NCBI GenBank assembly: GCA_021205375.1
Contig: JAJPXR010000220.1
Location: 5,589 to 39,145, forward strand
DNA: 33,557 nucleotides
Origin: Clostridiales bacterium
GTDB taxonomy: Bacteria > Bacillota > Clostridia > Oscillospirales > Oscillospiraceae
Direction: 5' to 3'
Positions 1 through 7,293 of the stretch are shown here, in pieces. Made by a program: the position numbers and the translations under genes. The notes beneath the pieces were generated by a model. The model did not search any database and was not told the DNA's origin. It worked only from the letters and a program-made list of their open reading frames with translations. Position 1 is the stretch's first letter. Every line of letters begins with the position of its first letter.

Positions 1-117
1 CCCCACCCCCACCCCTCCCCCCCCCCCCGCCCCCACACCAACCGCCCACGCCCCGCCCCCCCCCCGCCCGCCGCCCCACGCCCCCCCCCGGCGGCCCCCG
101 CCCCGCCCCCGCCTCAC
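1..117. other. Low-complexity C-rich contig end, probable artefact
   Basis: Almost only C, with scattered G and A and very few T. It changes abruptly to normal sequence near position 118. No gene, repeat unit or promoter is visible. It resembles low-quality poly-G/poly-C read ends assembled onto a contig edge rather than biological sequence. Confidence 0.7.
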
Positions 118-182
118 GGCTGAACCATGAATGGAAAAATAAGCAATATAATCAAGACACCTTGCAGCAGACACAGCACCTC

Positions 183-211
183 TTGCACACGACTCCTTTT
201 TACACTATAAT
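183..211 (+). promoter_or_regulatory. Sigma-A-type promoter of the TIR-STAND gene
   Basis: TTGCAC at 183-188, a 17-base spacer, and a perfect TATAAT at 206-211. Transcription would start near 218, leaving a short leader. The ribosome binding site GAGGTGATC at 239-247 is a near-complete match to the 16S anti-Shine-Dalgarno and fixes the ATG at 252. Confidence 0.65.
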
Positions 212-251
212 AATATCACTTCAACTTCCAAACTCTGTGAGGTGATCGACA

Positions 252-2609
252 ATGCCTGCCCCCACCGGCTGCCCCTTCTGCCATTCGAGCAATATTGGGA
301 TTGGCTCTGAAAAAGGCCACTGCTTCTCCTGTAACCAAGATTTCCCCCTAACCGAACAGGAAACCGAAAAGGCAACGAACCCCCTGCGGCTGTTTCTCAG
401 TTACGGCCACACGGAGCACCCCATCTGCCGGATGGTCGCCGCCGCGCTGACCCAGCGGGGCCACGACGTCTGGTTCGACAAGGACAAGCTCCACGAGGGG
501 CAGAACTGGCGAAAAGAGATTGCCGAGGGGCTGGAGAAAAGCAACGGCGTGGTGGCCTGTATCTCCGACCACTACGTGCGGCCTCGCAGTGTCTGCCTGG
601 ACGAGCTGAACATCGCCATCGGCGTGACCCGGGGCGAACACGTCCTCACCGTTCTGCTGGGGGACGAGAGCATCGTTCCCGCCTCCCTCTGCTACAACCA
701 GTGGCTGGATATGCATGACTGGGAGGACCGGATGAAGGGCGACCCAGCGGCGTTCGAGCAGTGGTTCCAGGCCAATATGCGCAAGCTGTTCGCCGCTTTG
801 GAGACGGAGGACAACCGAACCTTTTCCGGGGCCATCCAGACGTTACAGGAAAAGCTACAGGTCTCCCCCAACACCAGCCGTCAGAGCAGTCTGCTGAAAA
901 AGCCCTTCGTGGGGCGGCAATGGCTGACGAATCAGGTGGTGGCGTGGCTGGACGACCCGAAGGGCGAACGCCTCTGTTTCCTCAGCGGGGACCCCGGCGT
1001 GGGCAAGAGCGCCTTCGCCGCCAACTTCACCCACTATAACCCCCGGGTGGCGGCGGCGCTGTTCTGCTGGGCCGGAGAGAACCGATTCAACGACCCCCGC
1101 GCCGTCCTAAAAATGCTGGCGTTCCTGCTGGCCTGCCGCATCCCGGACTACCGTCGCCGTCTGCTGGCACGGCTGGACGGGGAGGACCGGCTGGGCGAGT
1201 ACAACGAGCGGGAGCTGTTTCGCGTTCTGCTGGAGGAGCCGATGCACGGCTTGATCGACGGCGAGCGGGAAACCCTCTGCATCGTCATCGACGGGCTGGA
1301 CGAGGCCGGCACCGCCGAGGAAAACTTGCTGGCGGAGACGCTGGGACGCTATATGCCCCTGCTTCCCCCGTGGCTCCGGGTGCTGGTGACGGGCCGCCCG
1401 GTGGCGGCGGTGACGCAGTCCCTGGGCAGCGGCAGGCAGATGCCGCTGGATGGCCGGAGCCAGGAAAACCTGGCGGATGTGCGACAATACTTCGAGGAGA
1501 CCCTGCGGGACCGCTGCGCCGAAACCCCGAATTGGCAGGCGTCGCTGGATGAGCTGACCCGCCGTTCCCACGGCATCTTCCTCTATGCCGAGCTGGTGTG
1601 TCAGGGCATTTTGGCGGGGAAACTGGCCCTGACCGACTGGGACAAGTTCCCGGACGGCTTGCAGGACGCCTTCACCCGCTGGTTTCAGTGGTTTTTCCCG
1701 GACAAGCGGGCGTTTGAGGCCCAGTTCGCGCTGCCCCTGGGGGCGCTCTGCGCGGTGGCGGAGCCGCTGCCCCTGGAGGAGCTGCGCCGGGTCTTTGGCT
1801 GGAACGAGAGCCAGCTCCACCGGTTCCTCCGCCGCATCGACGTGCTGCTGAACCACGGCGAGAGCGTCTTTGGCAAGGAGACGGTCACTCTGTCCCACAA
1901 ATACATTGGCGAGTGGCTGACTGACCCCCATCTCAACAGCCTGTACTTCGTCTCTGTCAACGACGCGAAGGAGGCCATGGCCGGGGCGTTCTATGACCGG
2001 TTCCAAAAAGACCCGAAGGAGCTGACCGAGTTTGAGTCCCTGCACCTGTGTGAGCTGCTATTGGATTGCGGCAAAGCTGCGGAGTGGTTTGAGGCTGTGT
2101 TCAGCGGCAATCTTTGCTGGAACATCATTAACGCCGGGGACTACTGCCAGGAGTGGGGCCACTTGGACGAGGCCATGAAGTGTTATCGTTGCGCCCTGTC
2201 CGTCACGGAGCAGGGAAAGCGCATCTTTGAAAGTTTGGAGATGTTGCGGAATTACAGCGCGTGTGCCGAACGCATTGGCGAATTGGAACGAACGGCAGGC
2301 AACCGTGGAGCGGCTCTTGACTGGTACAAGAAATCTCTGGATATCCGGGAGCGGCTGGCGGAGACCTGTGACACACCGCTGTACCAGATGGATCTGAACG
2401 TCAGCTATGAGAAACTGGGCAATTTGGCGCGAGAGGACGGGGACTGGCTGACGGCCCGGGAGTGGTACGAAAAAGGACTGGACATTACGGAGCAGCTGGC
2501 GAAATCCCGAGGCATACCGGAGGACTGGCGGGATCTGAGCGTCAGCTATGAAAATATGGGCAACCTGGCGCAGGAGGAAGGCGAACGGCAGGCGGCCAGG
2601 AACTGGTAG
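252..2609 (+). CDS. TIR - STAND NTPase - TPR protein, N-terminal part (ends at in-frame amber)
   Basis: This is probably a cytoplasmic immune-type sensor. Seen: a zinc-ribbon-like N-terminus (C7-x2-C10 and C24-x2-C27); a TIR domain at about 46-150 starting RLFLSYGH, with a conserved acidic residue in the SVCLDE segment (E118) where TIR NADases carry their catalytic Glu. Then comes a STAND/NACHT-like NTPase at about 215-480, with Walker A GDPGVGKS (246-253), Walker B CIVIDGLDE (343-351) and a VTGRP strand (379-383). TPR-like repeats with a WY(E/K)K signature follow from about 630. Known: bacterial TIR domains cleave NAD or make ADP-ribose derivatives, and STAND proteins oligomerise when their repeat region binds a trigger. 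The frame stops at TAG 2607-2609, inside a TPR unit where sister units have Tyr, and continues open in the same frame to 4352. The intact protein would have been 1366 residues. Whether this shortened form is active is unknown. Confidence 0.85.
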   Translation: MPAPTGCPFCHSSNIGIGSEKGHCFSCNQDFPLTEQETEKATNPLRLFLSYGHTEHPICRMVAAALTQRGHDVWFDKDKLHEGQNWRKEIAEGLEKSNGVVACISDHYVRPRSVCLDELNIAIGVTRGEHVLTVLLGDESIVPASLCYNQWLDMHDWEDRMKGDPAAFEQWFQANMRKLFAALETEDNRTFSGAIQTLQEKLQVSPNTSRQSSLLKKPFVGRQWLTNQVVAWLDDPKGERLCFLSGDPGVGKSAFAANFTHYNPRVAAALFCWAGENRFNDPRAVLKMLAFLLACRIPDYRRRLLARLDGEDRLGEYNERELFRVLLEEPMHGLIDGERETLCIVIDGLDEAGTAEENLLAETLGRYMPLLPPWLRVLVTGRPVAAVTQSLGSGRQMPLDGRSQENLADVRQYFEETLRDRCAETPNWQASLDELTRRSHGIFLYAELVCQGILAGKLALTDWDKFPDGLQDAFTRWFQWFFPDKRAFEAQFALPLGALCAVAEPLPLEELRRVFGWNESQLHRFLRRIDVLLNHGESVFGKETVTLSHKYIGEWLTDPHLNSLYFVSVNDAKEAMAGAFYDRFQKDPKELTEFESLHLCELLLDCGKAAEWFEAVFSGNLCWNIINAGDYCQEWGHLDEAMKCYRCALSVTEQGKRIFESLEMLRNYSACAERIGELERTAGNRGAALDWYKKSLDIRERLAETCDTPLYQMDLNVSYEKLGNLAREDGDWLTAREWYEKGLDITEQLAKSRGIPEDWRDLSVSYENMGNLAQEEGERQAARNW

Positions 2610-2639
2610 GAGAAATACAATTATAAACATCTGAGGCTG

Positions 2640-4352
2640 GTGAAGGACCGGGGTACACCGCAGGACCAGCAGGATTTGAACTTCATCTATAACAAGCTGG
2701 CATATCTGGCATGGGATGACAAAGACTGGAAGGCAGCCCGGGACTGCTACGAGAAAGCTTTGGACATTGCGGAACAGATGGCAACGACCCGCAATGTCCC
2801 GAGCGACTGGGGAGATCTGTGCATCAGCTATAACAGCCTTGGCAACCTGGCGCGGGAGGAAGGGGATCGGCAGACGGCGTGGAACTGGTGTGAGAAAGCC
2901 CTGGAAATTGCAGAACGGCTGGTAAATACCAGGAAATCGATCGAGGATTACGACTATTTGGCAATCACGCTCCTTAGCCTGGCACATATCTCCGCATCAG
3001 AGCAGGAGTGTAAACGCCTGGCGCAGCGCGGCCTCGCTATTTCAGATAAACTGTATAAGCAAACTGGGCTGCCAAAGTTCCAGAAATATTTTGATGATTT
3101 CAACAAAATATACGGTCGTGCTGAAAGCGGCGCCTATGACCAGAAGGGCGATGCAGCGTTGGAACGCGGAGATTGGCAGGCGGCGCAGGGCTGGTACGAG
3201 AAAGCCCTGGAGGTTCGGAAACAACAGGAAAAGGCTTGCAGTACATCAGAGAATCAACGGAACCTGCGCGTTAGCTATTTTAAACTGGGCATAGTATCAC
3301 AAGAGGCCAGAGACGTGCAGACAGCGCAATTCTGGTATGAAAAATCGCTGGACAATGCGGAGCGGCTGGCGGAAAACAGTGGTACGTATGAAGATTATCA
3401 TGATTTGATTGTCAGCCTCTGGGGACTGTCAGGTGTGTGTTCCCCTGAACAGGAGCAGGTGCGTATGGCGCAGCGTGCCCTTTCCATTGCAGAAACACTG
3501 TATAAACAAAACGGAGAACCCAGGTATCAGTCGCTGGCTGAAAAGGCCCACGAGATGTTGGATGCCCTTTTAAACAGCGTTCACGCAGTGAGCGTCAACT
3601 ATGACCAACAGGGCGATTCGGCGCTGGAACGCGGAGACCGGCAGACGGCCCGGGAGTGGTACGAGAAAGCCATAGGAATCTGGGAGCAGCTGGCAGAAAT
3701 GCGTGGCACGCCGGAGGATTGGCAGAACCTGATCGTCGGCTATCACAAACTGGGCGATCTGGTGAAGAAGGACGGCGCCCTACAGGCGGCCCGGGGCTGG
3801 TACGAGAAATCCGTGGACGTCCAAACGCGGCTGGCGGAGACCCAGGGCGACTTAGACGACTGGTGGAACCTGAGCGTCAGCGATGAGAAGCTGGGCGACC
3901 TGGCACTGGAGGATGAAAACTGGCAGACAGCCCAGGACTGGCACAGGAAAGCCCTGGCAATTCGGGAACAACTGGTGAAAGCCCGGGGTGCGCTGGAGGA
4001 CTGGCGGGGCCTGAGCATCAGCTATGAGCGGCTGGGACATTTGGCGTGGGAGAACGGAGACCGGAATGGGTGCCGGGAGTGGCACGAAAAATCACTGCCC
4101 ATTGTTGAACAACTGGCAAAGTCCAGTGGTACTATTAAAGCATACGACAATTTGACAGCTACGCTTTACATACTTGCCATTGCCTCTGACGCACAGCAGG
4201 AGCGACGGAACTATGCGCAGCGCGGCTGCTCCATTGCAGAAACCCTGTACAAGCAAACTGGGGACCCCAGGTATCAGTCGTTTATGGATGGGTTCCACAA
4301 GATACTGAAACCCAAGCGCCGTGGATTCTTTGGCAGCTTTTTCACTCTTTGA
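2640..4352 (+). CDS. TPR repeat region, C-terminal remainder of the TIR-STAND protein
   Basis: This is in the same frame as the upstream TIR-STAND gene and separated from it only by the amber codon at 2607-2609. The first possible start is GTG 2640, with a poor, too-close GAGG, so independent translation is doubtful. It is made of TPR-like units of about 48-50 residues with a (W/C)(Y/H)EK(A/S)L core and LGxLAxE(D/E) helices. Every few units ends in a different block with YKQxGxP(R/K)(Y/F)Q, at local residues 139, 288 and 537, so there is a second, longer repeat level. It ends with a basic, aromatic tail (KPKRRGFFGSFF). In STAND proteins such arrays are the sensing surface. It has no catalytic motif of its own. 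Best read as the lost C-terminus of a pseudogene, or as part of a full protein if the TAG is an error. Confidence 0.75.
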   Translation: MKDRGTPQDQQDLNFIYNKLAYLAWDDKDWKAARDCYEKALDIAEQMATTRNVPSDWGDLCISYNSLGNLAREEGDRQTAWNWCEKALEIAERLVNTRKSIEDYDYLAITLLSLAHISASEQECKRLAQRGLAISDKLYKQTGLPKFQKYFDDFNKIYGRAESGAYDQKGDAALERGDWQAAQGWYEKALEVRKQQEKACSTSENQRNLRVSYFKLGIVSQEARDVQTAQFWYEKSLDNAERLAENSGTYEDYHDLIVSLWGLSGVCSPEQEQVRMAQRALSIAETLYKQNGEPRYQSLAEKAHEMLDALLNSVHAVSVNYDQQGDSALERGDRQTAREWYEKAIGIWEQLAEMRGTPEDWQNLIVGYHKLGDLVKKDGALQAARGWYEKSVDVQTRLAETQGDLDDWWNLSVSDEKLGDLALEDENWQTAQDWHRKALAIREQLVKARGALEDWRGLSISYERLGHLAWENGDRNGCREWHEKSLPIVEQLAKSSGTIKAYDNLTATLYILAIASDAQQERRNYAQRGCSIAETLYKQTGDPRYQSFMDGFHKILKPKRRGFFGSFFTL

Positions 4353-4386
4353 AATGCACGTTAAATCACCCAAAAACGCAAAACCA

Positions 4387-4413
4387 GGGCCTGCGCCGCC
4401 GCGCAGGCCCTTT
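4387..4413. terminator. Bidirectional rho-independent terminator
   Basis: A perfect 10-bp stem (GGGCCTGCGC at 4387-4396 with GCGCAGGCCC at 4401-4410) and a 4-base loop. It is followed by TTT on the + strand and by a T-rich stretch on the - strand (the A-rich bases 4365-4383). It sits between two convergent genes and can serve both. Confidence 0.8.
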
Positions 4414-4440
4414 CCCATTCCAATGCACTTGAAACGCGGC

Positions 4441-5010
4441 TCACCCTTCTCCCTCCGGCCCACAGAGCCGGTAGTTTTCCTCAAACTGGGGGCGGGCCAC
4501 AAAGTTGAAGCTGATGTCCGTAATTTGCCCCGCCGCGTCCCGCTGGGTCGTATACAACACCAGTGTGGCATCCCGGGCCGCGCTGAGGGGCGCGCCCCAC
4601 AGGTGGGCGTTGAAGTACCGCGCCGGGTCATTGGGGTTCAGCACCAGCCGTCCCGTCTCCAGCAAAAATTGCACTTCGGGGCAAAGCTCCTCGTCCGCCT
4701 GCCAGATGGCCACCGGGCGGCTGCGCTGTTGGTAGTCGTCCCCGGCGATGTGGCGGTGGTTCGCCAGGAAAAACGCCCGGTCGTTGGGGTAGGGGTAGTG
4801 GCGGCCCTCCACCGTGTCCACCTTGAAGTAGTCGCCGGGGTGGGCCAGCTCCCCCGCGCCGGAGGCCGCCTCCTGGCTAAACAGCTCATAGAGGCCGTCG
4901 GGCCGCAGACGAATGGCCCCCTCCCGGAGCAGGTTCTGCTCCATGGCGCTGTGTTCGCCCAGACAGTAGGCTTTTACAGTTTTGTCCGTCTTTTTGATTG
5001 CGTATCTCAT
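4441..5010 (-). CDS. Protein of unknown function, partner of the RyR-domain gene
   Basis: 189 residues, no signal peptide or membrane segment, so probably cytoplasmic. I do not recognise the family with confidence. Visible landmarks: a basic N-terminus; a PGDYF motif (58-62) reminiscent of the uncharacterised PGDYG proteins; an FFLANH segment near 80; and a mixed C-terminal half with FNAHLWGAPL (about 133-142) and DISFNFVARPQF (165-176). The start is fixed by AAGGAG seven bases before ATG 5010. It lies 53 bases downstream of the RyR-domain gene on the same strand with no terminator between, so the two are probably co-transcribed. It ends in TGA just before the shared terminator. The context suggests a role in the same conflict or signalling module. 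Confidence 0.75.
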   Translation of the reverse strand: MRYAIKKTDKTVKAYCLGEHSAMEQNLLREGAIRLRPDGLYELFSQEAASGAGELAHPGDYFKVDTVEGRHYPYPNDRAFFLANHRHIAGDDYQQRSRPVAIWQADEELCPEVQFLLETGRLVLNPNDPARYFNAHLWGAPLSAARDATLVLYTTQRDAAGQITDISFNFVARPQFEENYRLCGPEGEG

Positions 5011-5063
5011 GGGTTACTCCTTGTAAGAAGGCCATGGTGAAAACCATGCCGTGTTTTCCAGGC

Positions 5064-6938
5064 TCAGGACGTCACAATGCGAGTATCCTTTCCTTTGTCA
5101 TCCTCGCCCAGTTCGTCGTAGTGGACCAGGAGGGGATGTACCTTCGCCAGGTCGTCTCTCGGCTCACCGAAAACGTATCCCTCCGAGCGCATATAGACAT
5201 TCCACCGCTTGTGTTCCAACTCCGCCAGGTGTTGTTTTTCCTCCGGCGACATCTCTTTTTCCGTTTTGCCCGCCCCCGGTATGCCGCGGGTGATCCGCGC
5301 TTTTTCGTGGATCGCGCTGGCGATGGAGGAGCGGTAATTGTATTCGTAATTCCGGAACGTCTCTTCCAGCTTCTTCTTTTCTAACGCCGCTAGTTCCGCT
5401 TTTTTTCGCTTCTCTTCTTCTGACTCCATTTCTTCCGAGGGCCCTTCTTCCGAATCCGACTGCTTCCCATACCTGAAATGGATATTGAGGGCCTTCTCCC
5501 GCAACTCGGAGTTGAGGACGGTGTTCTCGCTCCAGGCGGAGTCCAAATCGCCGATGAAGTCGATTTCGTACGCTTGCCCCTGGAAGTTTTTCAGCCCGTG
5601 CAGGGCGTTCTTTTTTTCGCCGCTCTGGACAATGGCCTTGATTTTGGGGGTGTTGTGGCTGCGCGCAAACAACATGCGCAGATAGGCAGCGGTCTCGATG
5701 TTTTTGGCGTCGTCCCCCAGGGCGACGAACACCCAGGTCGTGTCGCTTAGCTGGCTGATCGCGTCGGCAAACGCCTGTGAGCCGACGGCAACTCCCGGAT
5801 GGATGGTGATGCGGTACTCCGCCTCCCCCGGACGGAAAACGCCGTTGTATTGGTCGGACAGCAGTTCCGGACACTGGACCCGCAGCGTTTCCTCTGCCAG
5901 CGGGTCCTGGTCAAAGGCGGTGATTTGCAGGTGATAGCCGTCCATCTGGCAGAACCAGCTCAGGGCTTTGAGCAGATTGCTTCCGCACCGGCCCAGGCCA
6001 ACCAGCACCACCGAAATCAGCTTGCCGTTCTCTGTCTCCCTGGCGGTGGTGAAAAGCTCGTCCCCGCTGTCGTAGAGAAACCGGTCGATGAGGGAGCGGT
6101 CCGGGTCTATCCTGCGGACCTCCACGGTTCCCTTCTCGGCGGAGGAGAGCAGGAGTTCCCCCTCCAGATTCGTGGACTGTACATATAAGTGTGTATTTTC
6201 CCGTTTTTTGTACCGATTGAGCAGCGACAGCGCCTGTGTGGTGTTTTTGCCCTCGTCCTCGCTCAGGAGGAAAAAGTACAGCGCCTTCTTTTTGCTGTGG
6301 AACTCGTACGCTATGGCGCAAATATCCCGCTTCAGCAAAATCATTTTGTTCCGGCGGGCCTCCTCCGCCAAGGCGAGGTTTTCTTCTGGCCCCTGGTCAG
6401 AAACGCCTGTAAAGACCACCACTCTTTTTTCGTTCTTGTTGAGGAGGTCTTTCGCCAGCGTCAGCGACCTTGGGTTCAGCTCAGAGAAAACATACAGCTT
6501 CCGGTTGCGTCCGGCCAGCAAATGGAGCATGGCGAAAATATTTTGAAACAGGGAGAGGACTAAGCTAAAGGTCAGGAGCGGTGCAGCCACAAACAGGATG
6601 GCGATATAGACCGTGTATGCGTTATAAAGGAACCCGCATGTACGGGGGACCTGCTCCGTCAGGAAGGTATAATCCCCGTTTAAGAAGAACAGACAGAGGG
6701 TGTGGTAAATCGACAGGAAAATCGACTTGAAGATGCACAGCGGCTCCGCAGAGAGCGCTTCCCAGTAGACGGGGAAAAGCAGGACGGACGCAGAGCAAAA
6801 TACGGTTGCAATCAGGATATAAAGCGGGGTGAGCAGTTTTGTCATCGCGTTTTTCTGTTTCGAACGCCTGAACGCGCTCACCAGACCGACGACCAAAAGG
6901 ACGGCCGATATGGAAAAACATACTTGGAACCGGAACAT
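5064..6938 (-). CDS. Membrane protein with Rossmann-like lobes and C-terminal RyR domain
   Basis: About 624 residues from ATG 6938, chosen because AAAGGGGA precedes it; an upstream in-frame ATG at 6980 lacks such a site. Residues below count from 6980. Hydrophobic segments at about 16-37, 49-73, 81-100 and 116-156 indicate an N-terminal membrane part. Two TrkA/RCK-like Rossmann lobes follow: RKLYVFSELN (160-169) begins the first, and VVLVGLGRCGSNLL (324-337) is a classic GxGxxG nucleotide-binding loop in the second. After a charged, coiled-coil-like stretch (508-541) comes a RyR domain at about 580-632, recognisable by the LAELEHKRWNVYM core and KVHPLLVHYDEL. RyR domains in prokaryotes have been proposed to sense nucleotide derivatives. 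The architecture suggests a ligand-gated membrane effector, possibly a channel. The link to the neighbouring TIR protein is inference. Confidence 0.8.
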   Translation of the reverse strand: MFRFQVCFSISAVLLVVGLVSAFRRSKQKNAMTKLLTPLYILIATVFCSASVLLFPVYWEALSAEPLCIFKSIFLSIYHTLCLFFLNGDYTFLTEQVPRTCGFLYNAYTVYIAILFVAAPLLTFSLVLSLFQNIFAMLHLLAGRNRKLYVFSELNPRSLTLAKDLLNKNEKRVVVFTGVSDQGPEENLALAEEARRNKMILLKRDICAIAYEFHSKKKALYFFLLSEDEGKNTTQALSLLNRYKKRENTHLYVQSTNLEGELLLSSAEKGTVEVRRIDPDRSLIDRFLYDSGDELFTTARETENGKLISVVLVGLGRCGSNLLKALSWFCQMDGYHLQITAFDQDPLAEETLRVQCPELLSDQYNGVFRPGEAEYRITIHPGVAVGSQAFADAISQLSDTTWVFVALGDDAKNIETAAYLRMLFARSHNTPKIKAIVQSGEKKNALHGLKNFQGQAYEIDFIGDLDSAWSENTVLNSELREKALNIHFRYGKQSDSEEGPSEEMESEEEKRKKAELAALEKKKLEETFRNYEYNYRSSIASAIHEKARITRGIPGAGKTEKEMSPEEKQHLAELEHKRWNVYMRSEGYVFGEPRDDLAKVHPLLVHYDELGEDDKGKDTRIVTS

Positions 6939-7012
6939 TTCTCTGTCCCCTTTCGCACCCATTTTTTGCGCCCGGAGCAATGGCGCTCATGCAGGATTTG
7001 CCGCTTCGATTT

Positions 7013-7041
7013 ATTCTACCACATTTGCCTGCCGATTGCAC
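7013..7041 (-). promoter_or_regulatory. Possible promoter of the RyR-domain gene
   Basis: On the - strand, GTGCAA (7036-7041), a 17-base spacer, and TAGAAT (7013-7018). The -10 box is good and the -35 box weak. It lies about 75 bases upstream of the chosen ATG. Confidence 0.35.
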
Positions 7042-7129
7042 CGCTTATTTCTGTTCGACAGCACATTTGATTACAGCGTGCCGTACCGGCATCGGCAACA
7101 ACAGCGTGTCAAATCGTTATCTGTCGCGC

Positions 7130-7176
7130 AAAAACAGGGCAAGGTCAGGCGACCCATTTCCGGGTACCTGACCTTG
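7130..7176 (-). terminator. Terminator of the polysaccharide operon
   Basis: Arms CAAGGTCAGG (7140-7149) and CCTGACCTTG (7167-7176) pair perfectly, with extra pairing inside (ACCC/GGGT). On the - strand the stem is followed by CCCTGTTTTT. It lies about 120 bases after the flippase stop codon. Confidence 0.75.
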
Positions 7177-7293
7177 TCTTGTTCGGGGCGGGTTACCAGT
7201 CGCAAAGAAGACGTTTTTTCATCTGCCTTTGCCTCGGCCTATGTAGGCCGGAGCCTGCTATTAGATGATTCATCTTTCACGTGTGCAACTATT

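Larger units (their letters stand above)
6939..7293. other. Intergenic region between the RyR gene and the polysaccharide operon
   Basis: Holds the likely promoter of the RyR gene (7013-7041) and the terminator of the polysaccharide operon (7130-7176). A further 7-bp perfect hairpin (CGGCCTA at 7235-7241 with TAGGCCG at 7244-7250) lies between the flippase stop and the terminator and has no T-run. I see no gene here. Confidence 0.6.

Noticed and set aside
4321..5384. + strand frames of 128 and 239 codons downstream of the TIR gene
   Set aside because: They cross the terminator and lie opposite two well-supported - strand genes.
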